From a virus, in the IMG/VR virus record IMGVR_UViG_3300027747_001090, positions 1 to 45,827 of that record: a stretch of DNA of 45,827 nucleotides, one strand, 5' to 3'. Below the pieces are notes generated by a model, which ran no database searches, had not been told where the DNA came from, and worked only from the letters and a program-made list of their open reading frames with translations. Every line of letters starts with the position of its first letter. The stretch's first letter is position 1. Of this stretch, positions 38,935 through 45,827 are shown piece by piece. A program made the translations under genes and the position numbers.

Positions 38935-41013
38935 TTAGCCAAGACCGAGAGCTTTAATTAAGTCGGCAAGAGTTTTTGCCCCACCTGCGCCAGCTTGAAA
39001 CGAATTGGGCTGCGCCATTGTGTAGCTCTGGCCAGAGATCGGCAAGCCGTTGAGCATCGACTGCTGGAACTGCAACATCTTAAATGGATTGTTTCGAGCT
39101 TCTTCCCACTGCGCACGTTGCGCATCCAAGCCCTGTTGCTCAATACCTCGTTGCATCTGTCCCGCGCCAAGTTGAGCCTGCAAGTTGGCCAGATTAGACT
39201 GGTTTTGCAGCCCGCCCAGTTGACCTTGAGTGTTGGCCGCTTGCAGTGCCGTATTAAGGCCAGCCAAACCGTGGCTTGCGCCGAACTGACGAGATTGCTC
39301 CCCGAGTTGCTGGCCAGCCAGTCCATACTGAGCAGCCAGTTGAGCAGAAGTAAGGCCTTGACCCGCACCAAACTGACGAGATTGCTCACCCATCTGCTGT
39401 GCTTGCAAGTTACGGGCTTGGTCTGCTTGGAAGTTCTGTGCGGCTTTATCAAACGCGGTGCTATAGCCCTGAGTCAGCATCTGGTTTTGTTTGTCCATCA
39501 GGTTACGGTTACCTTCAGACTCCATAATGGCTTGGCGGCTACCGCCAAACGCACCGGTCTGCGCTAAACGGCCAGCGTCTGCCATACGGCCAATACCAGC
39601 TTGGCGACGTGCCTCATCTAAAGCAGGGTTCAACGCCGACTGCAAGTACGGGTTCATGTACTTTTTAGATGCAGCTTCGTCAAACTCGCCGGTCTTAAAC
39701 TGCCCAGCTTGATACGCTTGTGGTGCTTGGAACTGATTGGTGAACTGGCCAGCTTGGTACGCAGGCATGTTCTGCGCTTGCTGTGCAATAGAGCCAGCCG
39801 TAGAGGCGGCGGACCCAATACTGCCCGGAACCGCTAAATTGCCAAAGCTTTGAAACGCTTGGCTTTGCAAAGGCGAGTAGCCCGCAGTCATTTGGCCACC
39901 GTACGATTGATACGGAGCATTGGTCAAAGCCTGTGTCTGACCCAGCATCTGCATGATGTAAGGGCCAATCCAGTTAGACAGCACGCCTTCCGAGCCCGTC
40001 ACGCCCGCTCCAGCAGCGGAAGCCGATGGCGCACTGCCAGTCAAAGTTTGAATGCCGTTGTTACCGAGGTTAAGTCCTGCACTAGGCGTAGTGCCGCCTT
40101 CCACAAAATGACTGACGCTACCGCCGTTAGCGTATGCACGGGCCAGACCACCCGGCATGAATTTGTCGGGGTTGATTTCCTTGCCTTGTTTCTTTGTGCC
40201 TGTACGGGCTTGGCGAATTTTGTCCATCATCTGATAGAGTTTTTTGGCCCCAGCATCAGAGTTGCCGTTACCGAGGTGGGAAACAACATCAGCAGGCACA
40301 ACAAATTCACCGTGGCTCAGCGCAGCGGGTTGGTGTCCGTCAATGGATGTATGCAGTTTGTCGGCCATGCCGTCGGTTGTACCTTGGAGATACTGGCCCT
40401 TGGCCATGCCGCCCATAGCGTAGCCGTTCTCACCAACCACTTGGTTCAGATAGTCGCCGTCGTTAAGCTGCATGATGCCGCCTTGCGCGGCTTTGACTTC
40501 TTCGTATTTCACATCGCCACCATAATCTTGCCCCATAGCTCCCTTGCTGGGGTCAAACTTTACTGGTTGAGCCATCACGCGGCTTGCCGTGTACACAGGC
40601 ATCTTGCCTTGGTAGCCAGTAGGGGTAACAGAAGATTTGCCCGCGCCCGCTATACCCAAGCCAGCGCCAAGCAAGCCAGCAATAGCTTGCATGTTTGTAG
40701 AGCCGTCTTTTTTAGTAAGAAGCTTTTTAAAGAGGTCGCCAATACCGCCGCCGGTGTAGCCAATATCGTCCAAAATTTTCTTGTTGGACGGCGAGTCCTT
40801 ATTCAACCATTGGCTTGCGGTCTTGGGGTCAACACCAATGGACCTCAACATCAAATCGTAATCGCTGGTCGTGCTGTCAATTTGTCTTTGCAAGTCATCG
40901 TCAAAATTGCTGTAATCGTAATCGCCGGTTAAATTATTACCGAACCCAGCGGTGCCTGTTCCAAAGTCATCGTTGCCAAAACCGTAATCAAAGTCATTGT
41001 CATCGTCACCCAT
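38935..41013 (-). CDS. Internal virion protein candidate with GEFVVPADVV motif
   Basis: The 692-residue protein starts with a very acidic, Gly/Asp/Tyr-rich N-terminus. A hydrophobic Gly/Ala segment (about residues 109-125) could insert in membranes. Residues about 177-290 hold GGIMQLNDGDY, ALSHGEFVVPADVVSHLGNG and KFMPGGLA, a motif set often seen in phage virion proteins. The C-terminal half is Gln/Ala-rich, with YQAGQF twice and GEQSRQFGA twice. It is one of three consecutive ejection-type candidates. Function is inferred from position and composition. Confidence 0.72.
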   Translation of the reverse strand: MGDDDNDFDYGFGNDDFGTGTAGFGNNLTGDYDYSNFDDDLQRQIDSTTSDYDLMLRSIGVDPKTASQWLNKDSPSNKKILDDIGYTGGGIGDLFKKLLTKKDGSTNMQAIAGLLGAGLGIAGAGKSSVTPTGYQGKMPVYTASRVMAQPVKFDPSKGAMGQDYGGDVKYEEVKAAQGGIMQLNDGDYLNQVVGENGYAMGGMAKGQYLQGTTDGMADKLHTSIDGHQPAALSHGEFVVPADVVSHLGNGNSDAGAKKLYQMMDKIRQARTGTKKQGKEINPDKFMPGGLARAYANGGSVSHFVEGGTTPSAGLNLGNNGIQTLTGSAPSASAAGAGVTGSEGVLSNWIGPYIMQMLGQTQALTNAPYQSYGGQMTAGYSPLQSQAFQSFGNLAVPGSIGSAASTAGSIAQQAQNMPAYQAGQFTNQFQAPQAYQAGQFKTGEFDEAASKKYMNPYLQSALNPALDEARRQAGIGRMADAGRLAQTGAFGGSRQAIMESEGNRNLMDKQNQMLTQGYSTAFDKAAQNFQADQARNLQAQQMGEQSRQFGAGQGLTSAQLAAQYGLAGQQLGEQSRQFGASHGLAGLNTALQAANTQGQLGGLQNQSNLANLQAQLGAGQMQRGIEQQGLDAQRAQWEEARNNPFKMLQFQQSMLNGLPISGQSYTMAQPNSFQAGAGGAKTLADLIKALGLG

Positions 41014-41014
41014 A

Positions 41015-42292
41015 TCAGCTCCTCAGTAATTGCAAAAGAGCGTGGACATTGCCGCCGCCCGAAAAACCCTGTTCATCGTCACTGCCAGCGCCCAGCGCCG
41101 CTAAAAGGGCGTCAGATGAAGTAGCGTTATCTTTTTGCGTCGAAGGAGCAGACGCCTTGTTTGAGCCAAAATAATCCTTGCCAAACAAGCTGTAGTCAGA
41201 TTTTATCTGAGCTCCGCCATTGTTACCAGCCATTTGTGCTTGCAGCAACGCCACCGGGTCTACGCCAGTTGGTTGGGCAGCGGGCATTGGTGTTGTAGGG
41301 GCGGCAGTCTGGGCGGTTGGTGTTGTTGGATTGGCGTCAGCTTGAGTTAAGCCCGCGTCTTTCAACGTGTTGACCACATCGTTTTGTTTTGTGTTGGCAA
41401 AGTTGGTAAGAGTTTTTAACGCTCCAGCGCCTTGTTTTCCGCCAAACATAGATTGCGCCAACTTGGCGTCTTTCAGCAACTCACCCACAGTGAAATCGCC
41501 GATTTTTAAATCCGAGCCGCCCGTTAAGCTGGCCGCGCCAGCCAAAGCGCCCATGAAATCGCCTTTTTGCGCAGCTTGAGCCATCTTTGCTGCGGTCATG
41601 GCGTCGCCAACCGAGAAGCCAGTATCGCCAATATCTACGCCGCCTAACCCGCCAAGCCCACCTGTCAACGCACCTTTAAGAATATCGCCGCCCGATAGGG
41701 CGGCTTTGCCTGCACCAAGTGCTGCGCCGCCCGCAGCAGTTCCAGCCGTTCCAGACAACCCAAACAAACTTTCACCCAAACCAGCTGCACCGCCAAGGCC
41801 CGCAGTCAAAGCAGACATTGCAACCATTTTCACAAAATCGCCAAACCCATCATGCGTATCATTGTTTATATAACTTACATTACCTTGTGCGTCCAAAGTT
41901 GGTAACCAATGATGCCCATTTTTATAAAACTCTTTACCGTAACCAACCCTAAAGTTACCATTTTCTTCAAATGTTCCCGTAAATTCTTGGTTACCTACTT
42001 TTACAGGAATTTGATATGTGCTTGGGCCTGCATGAGTTTCAAGTTGTTGGCCGTAATCTTGATCGCCAGTGGTATATGTTTCGTCAATTCTATTAACTAT
42101 TTTGCCACTTGGATCGGTGTAATACCCGGCCTTAAAGCCAGTAAAAGTTCTGTTTCCGTCTGCATCAATGGCAGGGGTTTGCTCACTTAAAGGTATAATT
42201 TCTTGCGGGTGATAAATAAATTTTGACGTATCTATGTCAAATTTAGAAGCGGCCCTATTTTGTTGAGTTGGTGTAATTAAAGTTTTTGCCAT
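41015..42292 (-). CDS. Gly/Ala-rich virion protein candidate
   Basis: The 425-residue protein has a beta-type N-terminal 150 residues (DADGNRTFTGFKAGYYTDPS and repeats of short Gly turns). A long Gly/Ala/Leu-rich stretch follows (about 155-250) that could be a membrane-penetrating region, then a Thr/Pro/Ala-rich linker. It is one base from the next gene and belongs to the tail and ejection block. No known domain is recognised. Confidence 0.68.
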   Translation of the reverse strand: MAKTLITPTQQNRAASKFDIDTSKFIYHPQEIIPLSEQTPAIDADGNRTFTGFKAGYYTDPSGKIVNRIDETYTTGDQDYGQQLETHAGPSTYQIPVKVGNQEFTGTFEENGNFRVGYGKEFYKNGHHWLPTLDAQGNVSYINNDTHDGFGDFVKMVAMSALTAGLGGAAGLGESLFGLSGTAGTAAGGAALGAGKAALSGGDILKGALTGGLGGLGGVDIGDTGFSVGDAMTAAKMAQAAQKGDFMGALAGAASLTGGSDLKIGDFTVGELLKDAKLAQSMFGGKQGAGALKTLTNFANTKQNDVVNTLKDAGLTQADANPTTPTAQTAAPTTPMPAAQPTGVDPVALLQAQMAGNNGGAQIKSDYSLFGKDYFGSNKASAPSTQKDNATSSDALLAALGAGSDDEQGFSGGGNVHALLQLLRS

Positions 42293-42295
42293 TTC

Positions 42296-42928
42296 TTACT
42301 CCGGTATAGAAGACACAAAGTTCAAGGTCGCAATCACCGACGCGGTAGTTGGACGAGTTGGGCTAGTGCCTGCGGCATAAGTTTGAATTGTGACTGCGGT
42401 ATTGGTGTTTGACCACCAGAGCTCAACGTAATCATTGCCTGCTAATTGAACAAAATAATTCCAGCTTGCAATCGTGTTACCGTTTACTGCGCTGTGAACA
42501 CCGGGGACGGAAACCCGGCCCAAGGACCCCGCAACGTCAGCCCCATTTTTTCTAAGCCATACAGAGGCATCTTGCAACGCAGCATCAGTATTTTGAAACT
42601 GCGCACTGAACTGCAAATTGTAAATGCCCGGTACGGTAACTGTGATCTTTGAATTGGTGACAACAGACACTCCGTTTACGTAATCCGACGTGTTGAACGT
42701 AACAGCTTGCGCGGTGTTAGCCGCTACGGTCTGCGATGTTGAGTCGGAAAATGCGCCGTATGGGGTGTTAAGAAACCGACTACCTTGTGGGCCTAACACT
42801 GAAGAAAACGACGAGTCAATCTCGTTAAAGTACAGACGCAATACGTTCTGGAATTGGTCCAACATGTCCGGGCTATACACCGGACTGGGAGCAGGCAGGC
42901 GCGGCGCTTTGGCAAATTTTAAGCTCAT
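42296..42928 (-). CDS. Fibre or appendage protein with C1q-like jelly roll
   Basis: The 210-residue protein has an N-terminal 45-residue anchor ([20 protein letters not shown], then a helix). A C-terminal beta domain follows with PGIYNLQFSAQF, SVWLRKNGADVAGS and AGNDYVELWWSNTN, the pattern of C1q/TNF-like jelly rolls found on phage fibres and capsid spikes. It probably forms trimers and contacts the host or stabilises the tail. Its start shares one base with the stop of the 818-residue gene upstream. Confidence 0.72.
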   Translation of the reverse strand: MSLKFAKAPRLPAPSPVYSPDMLDQFQNVLRLYFNEIDSSFSSVLGPQGSRFLNTPYGAFSDSTSQTVAANTAQAVTFNTSDYVNGVSVVTNSKITVTVPGIYNLQFSAQFQNTDAALQDASVWLRKNGADVAGSLGRVSVPGVHSAVNGNTIASWNYFVQLAGNDYVELWWSNTNTAVTIQTYAAGTSPTRPTTASVIATLNFVSSIPE

Positions 42929-45384
42929 TACGATTTCTTTCCATCAGTGCGGGAATCAATACGCATACTACCCAACTGCCATTGAACGCCAAGCCCGTCA
43001 GAGCCCAAGCGGAAAGACATCTGGCGACCACGCAAGCGTGTGTTCAGTTGCTGCGTAAACTGTTCCACGTTATATGTTTTGACCAACGGCGAGTAAGTTT
43101 GCGTGCTGGTGACCCCTGCAACTACGGACGTGCCGTATGGAGCACCGGGGTTTTGACGAGGCTTGAGCGTAACCGTGGCCGAAGGATTGGCTACCACAGA
43201 CCCAGTAAACGAAATGTCGGGCAACATACGCCATACAAACCTAAACTGATTACCGTCTTCGATGTCAAAGTCAGCGGACTGAATGTACGCATTGATAGGC
43301 GCAGCCACATCGGTAGTCACATCGTCGTTGCCGATCTCATGAACCACAAGGCGTCCGGTATTGGTGTCTCCAATAGCGGCCAACGGCCCAAGCTGCAAGG
43401 CAGAATCGTTCCAAGCAGTGCGGCTAAGCTGCCCGTAGTACCAGATTCTTTCCAAGTGGTTGAACACCACATACCGGTCTGGAAGTGGATTGCGACTCTG
43501 CGACAACGCAGCTTGCTCTTCCGTGTTGGAGACGTAGTTCCACCAGATTTCGTTGAAGCCTTCGTTGGTTCCGCAAATGGTTTGAAACTGCTGGTTATAC
43601 GACAGGTCTTCATAAATATACTGGCGCAGCGAACATGGCAGGGTTTCAACCCGACCGTTGTACATGTAAAACTTGTCCACGCCCATCCAGTAAGTTGTGT
43701 TGTTCACAGCAATTGCCGCGTTGGGGCTGATGATGGACAGGTTGGTCATGGACGTAGTGATACCCCACGCCGCTGGTGGGCCAAGGTACTGCATCGAATA
43801 CAGCGCCGTATCCGTCCAAATCAAGATTTCTTGTTTCATCTTGACCGAAGTCATGATGTACGAACCGTTTGACAGGCGCAATTCACCGGACTGGGTAAGG
43901 ATAGATGGAATCCAGTTGAGGTAGTTTTCTTGGTCAGACCAACGAACCAGTAAAGGATCAAACGTCGTACCTGAGTTGACAGGGTCGTAAGGGTTTGCCC
44001 CCATAGCAATTACAAAACGCGAAACATCCGACACAACAATTTGGTTGGTAAGAGTTGGCACAAAAGCGCGGTAGTCCGATGTATTACGAACAGCAACGGC
44101 GCGGGCAAACCCGCTGGTGTCTTTTGCCCAATAGTAAATAGGCCCACCGCGAGGAGCAAGTAAAAGGTCTTGTCCGTAAGTGTCGTTTGTCCACAGCCGC
44201 AATTGTTGGCCTACACCATAGGTAGCCGAAGCCTGACCCCAGCCCGTTGTGCCCGCCAGCGAAGTGACTTGGGTGACAGGAATGTTTGCGTAGGTGTAGC
44301 CCGTCATGGCCCGGCTGGCCACTGTCTGCGATGCGCTGACCGTGTAAGTTCCCACTCCGCCAGTACCCGTACCCAAAGCCGTTATATATGTTCCGGCAGT
44401 CACGCCCGTGCCGTAGATGGGAGAGCCAACTGTCAGCGTACCGGAAGCCACCGCAGTGACCGTCAAAGTTGTTGTGCTGATAGATGCGGTAATCCTGAAC
44501 GGAGCGACTTGACGCTGTGCGTGGTTGGCGGCAGTGGTTCCCGAGGTTCCGCGAGTGCAGCCAGTGAATGTGGTGGCTGTAACGCCACTGTACGTAATCA
44601 GCTCGGCATCAATCAAGATAGACCCGGAAGCAGGGAATCCAGTGGTGGAAACTACGTTAATGGTTGTACTGGAAGTGTTCAGCAACACGTTAGGCGTAGG
44701 CGTGCCAGATGTGTATTTCAGATTGGTCGTCGCCGCGCCAAGGATTGGGCCGTTCCAAACTCCAGCACCCCAGCCGTTACCAAGTGTATATACGGGTAAA
44801 CCCGCTGTAATCTCATATTTGGCGGTGACAGTACCGCCGCCTGTTGCACTGGATGTAGCCGCTGTAGGAACGGTAATGACGTAAGAGTTCAAGTCAGTGA
44901 CTGACGTAATTTGGAATCCTTGAACCTGATTAAGCGTATCGGCAGAAATGCCGCCCACCGCAGTGGCCCCGCTAAAAATCACAAAATCGTTGGTTTGCGC
45001 ACCGTGCGCTGTGTCGGCTACGGTGACTTTGGTGCTTCCGTTAGCAGTCGTAAACGGATTGGTAAGACCAGCCTGAGTGCTGGCCAGTGGGGTGATGTTG
45101 TAGTAAACCGAACCGTATTGAATGTAATAGCGCACATGCGTGCCAACGCCGATCAAGTTTTCGCTGGCCAATGACGTCCAGTTAATGATGCTGCGGGCAA
45201 CACCTTGGTAAAAGTATGCGTAATTTGTTGTGGAATACGGAGCGTTTAAAACCCAACCACCAATTTTTTGTGGTGTGCCAGAGCGGAAGCGGACCTTATC
45301 AATATCGTACCAACCACCTTCACTCGTGTAGTTGGTATTTTCTCGGTCAACACCGGGCTTGAACTGAAGTTTTTGAAGGGCCAC
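42928..45384 (-). CDS. Tail hub/connector-like structural protein with inserted beta modules
   Basis: The 818-residue protein starts with GTG at 45384 behind GAGGT. Its N-terminus ([20 protein letters not shown] then [14 protein letters not shown]) recalls the head-tail adaptor or tail hub of podovirus-like phages (P22 gp10 or T7 gp12 analogues). Residues about 108-361 contain three beta modules: [20 protein letters not shown] type, [20 protein letters not shown] type, and [18 protein letters not shown] type. The C-terminal part has repeated WY/YMGVD beta-propeller-like strands. It is the first gene of the second late block. Exact role is uncertain. Confidence 0.75.
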   Translation of the reverse strand: MALQKLQFKPGVDRENTNYTSEGGWYDIDKVRFRSGTPQKIGGWVLNAPYSTTNYAYFYQGVARSIINWTSLASENLIGVGTHVRYYIQYGSVYYNITPLASTQAGLTNPFTTANGSTKVTVADTAHGAQTNDFVIFSGATAVGGISADTLNQVQGFQITSVTDLNSYVITVPTAATSSATGGGTVTAKYEITAGLPVYTLGNGWGAGVWNGPILGAATTNLKYTSGTPTPNVLLNTSSTTINVVSTTGFPASGSILIDAELITYSGVTATTFTGCTRGTSGTTAANHAQRQVAPFRITASISTTTLTVTAVASGTLTVGSPIYGTGVTAGTYITALGTGTGGVGTYTVSASQTVASRAMTGYTYANIPVTQVTSLAGTTGWGQASATYGVGQQLRLWTNDTYGQDLLLAPRGGPIYYWAKDTSGFARAVAVRNTSDYRAFVPTLTNQIVVSDVSRFVIAMGANPYDPVNSGTTFDPLLVRWSDQENYLNWIPSILTQSGELRLSNGSYIMTSVKMKQEILIWTDTALYSMQYLGPPAAWGITTSMTNLSIISPNAAIAVNNTTYWMGVDKFYMYNGRVETLPCSLRQYIYEDLSYNQQFQTICGTNEGFNEIWWNYVSNTEEQAALSQSRNPLPDRYVVFNHLERIWYYGQLSRTAWNDSALQLGPLAAIGDTNTGRLVVHEIGNDDVTTDVAAPINAYIQSADFDIEDGNQFRFVWRMLPDISFTGSVVANPSATVTLKPRQNPGAPYGTSVVAGVTSTQTYSPLVKTYNVEQFTQQLNTRLRGRQMSFRLGSDGLGVQWQLGSMRIDSRTDGKKS

Positions 45385-45559
45385 AAGCTACCTCAAGCAG
45401 TGAGTACATTAAGGGCGGTGTTAATGTGAGCAACCCTGTTGTCTAGCAGATTGTGCCATGATTGGGCATCCGTGTCACCCCCCTGTTGGCTGTATTGTAA
45501 TTGTCATTTTTAGCTTTTAGGATAGCAAGTGCAGCAATCCCGCTGCGTTAGGAGCAAAC
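45385..45559. promoter_or_regulatory. Divergent control region of the second late block
   Basis: No gene is seen. The region separates the leftward GTG start at 45384 from the rightward gene at 45560. It contains GTCACCC (45474-45480), the same seven bases found as an inverted pair before the first late block (7840-7863). No near-consensus sigma70 promoter is evident on either strand, so late transcription may need an activator. Confidence 0.4.
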
Positions 45560-45781
45560 ATGTTTAAATTTGAAATGAACCTTGGTTGGTTGGGTGATGG
45601 CAAAATGACGATTGAAACTCATGACTTTGACATGATCGAAGCTCTGAAAGAATTCGTTGAATTCCAAGAAGAGAACGGTTGGATCGGTAACTGGGACGCT
45701 GTTGATTCTGAAGAAGATGAAGACGGCGAAGAAGAGACTGAAGAAGAAGCAGTTGCTGAAGAAGCAGTTGCTACAGAGTAA
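45560..45781 (+). CDS. Small acidic protein
   Basis: The 73-residue protein starts at ATG 45560 after TTAGGAGC. A structured N-terminal half (MFKFEMNLGWLGDGKMTIET, then EALKEFVEFQEENG) is followed by an acidic tail of Glu, Asp and Ala with repeated EEAVA. It may mimic DNA or bind basic host proteins; such acidic proteins sometimes inhibit host nucleases. It is read against the surrounding late genes, which suggests separate control. Function is unknown. Confidence 0.7.
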   Translation: MFKFEMNLGWLGDGKMTIETHDFDMIEALKEFVEFQEENGWIGNWDAVDSEEDEDGEEETEEEAVAEEAVATE

Positions 45782-45788
45782 CTTTAAT

Positions 45789-45826
45789 CACACGGCCTCT
45801 AAACTCAATGGAGTCGGGGCCGTGTG
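45789..45826 (+). terminator. Hairpin at right edge, probable terminator
   Basis: CACACGGCC (45789-45797) pairs with GGCCGTGTG (45818-45826), nine base pairs, just after the acidic gene. Any T-run would lie beyond the window. It probably ends this gene's transcript before the converging capsid gene. Confidence 0.6.
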
Positions 45827-45827
45827 T

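Overview
The window is most of the genome of a tailed double-stranded DNA bacteriophage. It carries a large and a small terminase subunit, a portal, a scaffold, the first 30 codons of a probable major capsid protein, long internal-virion or ejection-type proteins, and the phage's own replication genes. No tail sheath, tape-measure or baseplate genes are seen, and the portal plus giant internal proteins suggest a short-tailed (podovirus-like) particle. There is no integrase, lysis cassette or RNA polymerase in the window. Four near-consensus sigma70 promoters, each with a 17-base spacer, imply that the host RNA polymerase reads the early genes; a Gram-negative host is an inference from this and from the general gene style.

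Layout. Bases 1-7783 (minus strand) hold the head module, read leftward: small terminase, large terminase, portal, a small protein, a GroES-like co-chaperonin, a small protein, the scaffold, an accessory protein, a decoration-like protein and the truncated capsid gene. Bases 7784-8318 are the divergent control region. Bases 8319-17525 (plus strand) hold the early and accessory genes: several unknown small proteins, an HNH-like zinc protein, and an AAA+ (MoxR-type) ATPase beside a HExxH/VWA protein. Three mid-sized unknown proteins follow, one of which may belong to DUF3150. Bases 17677-29680 (plus strand) hold DNA metabolism: a VRR-NUC nuclease, family A DNA polymerase, Cas4/RecB-type nuclease, DUF3310 protein, a run of ten micro-genes, an HNH-like protein, an SNF2-type helicase, a probable ssDNA-binding protein, an HTH protein and a primase-helicase. 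A terminator at 29728-29760 separates these from the second late block (45384-29759, minus strand): tail hub-like protein, C1q-like fibre, three internal-virion candidates and a 2421-residue giant. A small acidic gene reads rightward at the right edge.

The two late blocks both read leftward, so on a circular map they would be one block joined through the window ends. The ends do not join directly, however: the capsid gene runs off base 1 and is not resumed at base 45827, so some sequence is missing.

The most unusual content is regulatory. A dispersed 29-base inverted repeat (half-site close to GGACAMRTCGACA) occurs at least six times between 8.2 and 17.6 kb, always at gene boundaries, and three copies share a similar downstream leader. 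Three promoters share TTGACAWAGTCTA, and one of them appears to start a leaderless mRNA. The 9.0-9.76 kb gene-free region holds tandem 17-mers, a 19-base inverted pair flanking a promoter, and a predicted G-quadruplex in the loop of a long imperfect hairpin. A pseudoknot-like leader lies before the primase-helicase gene.
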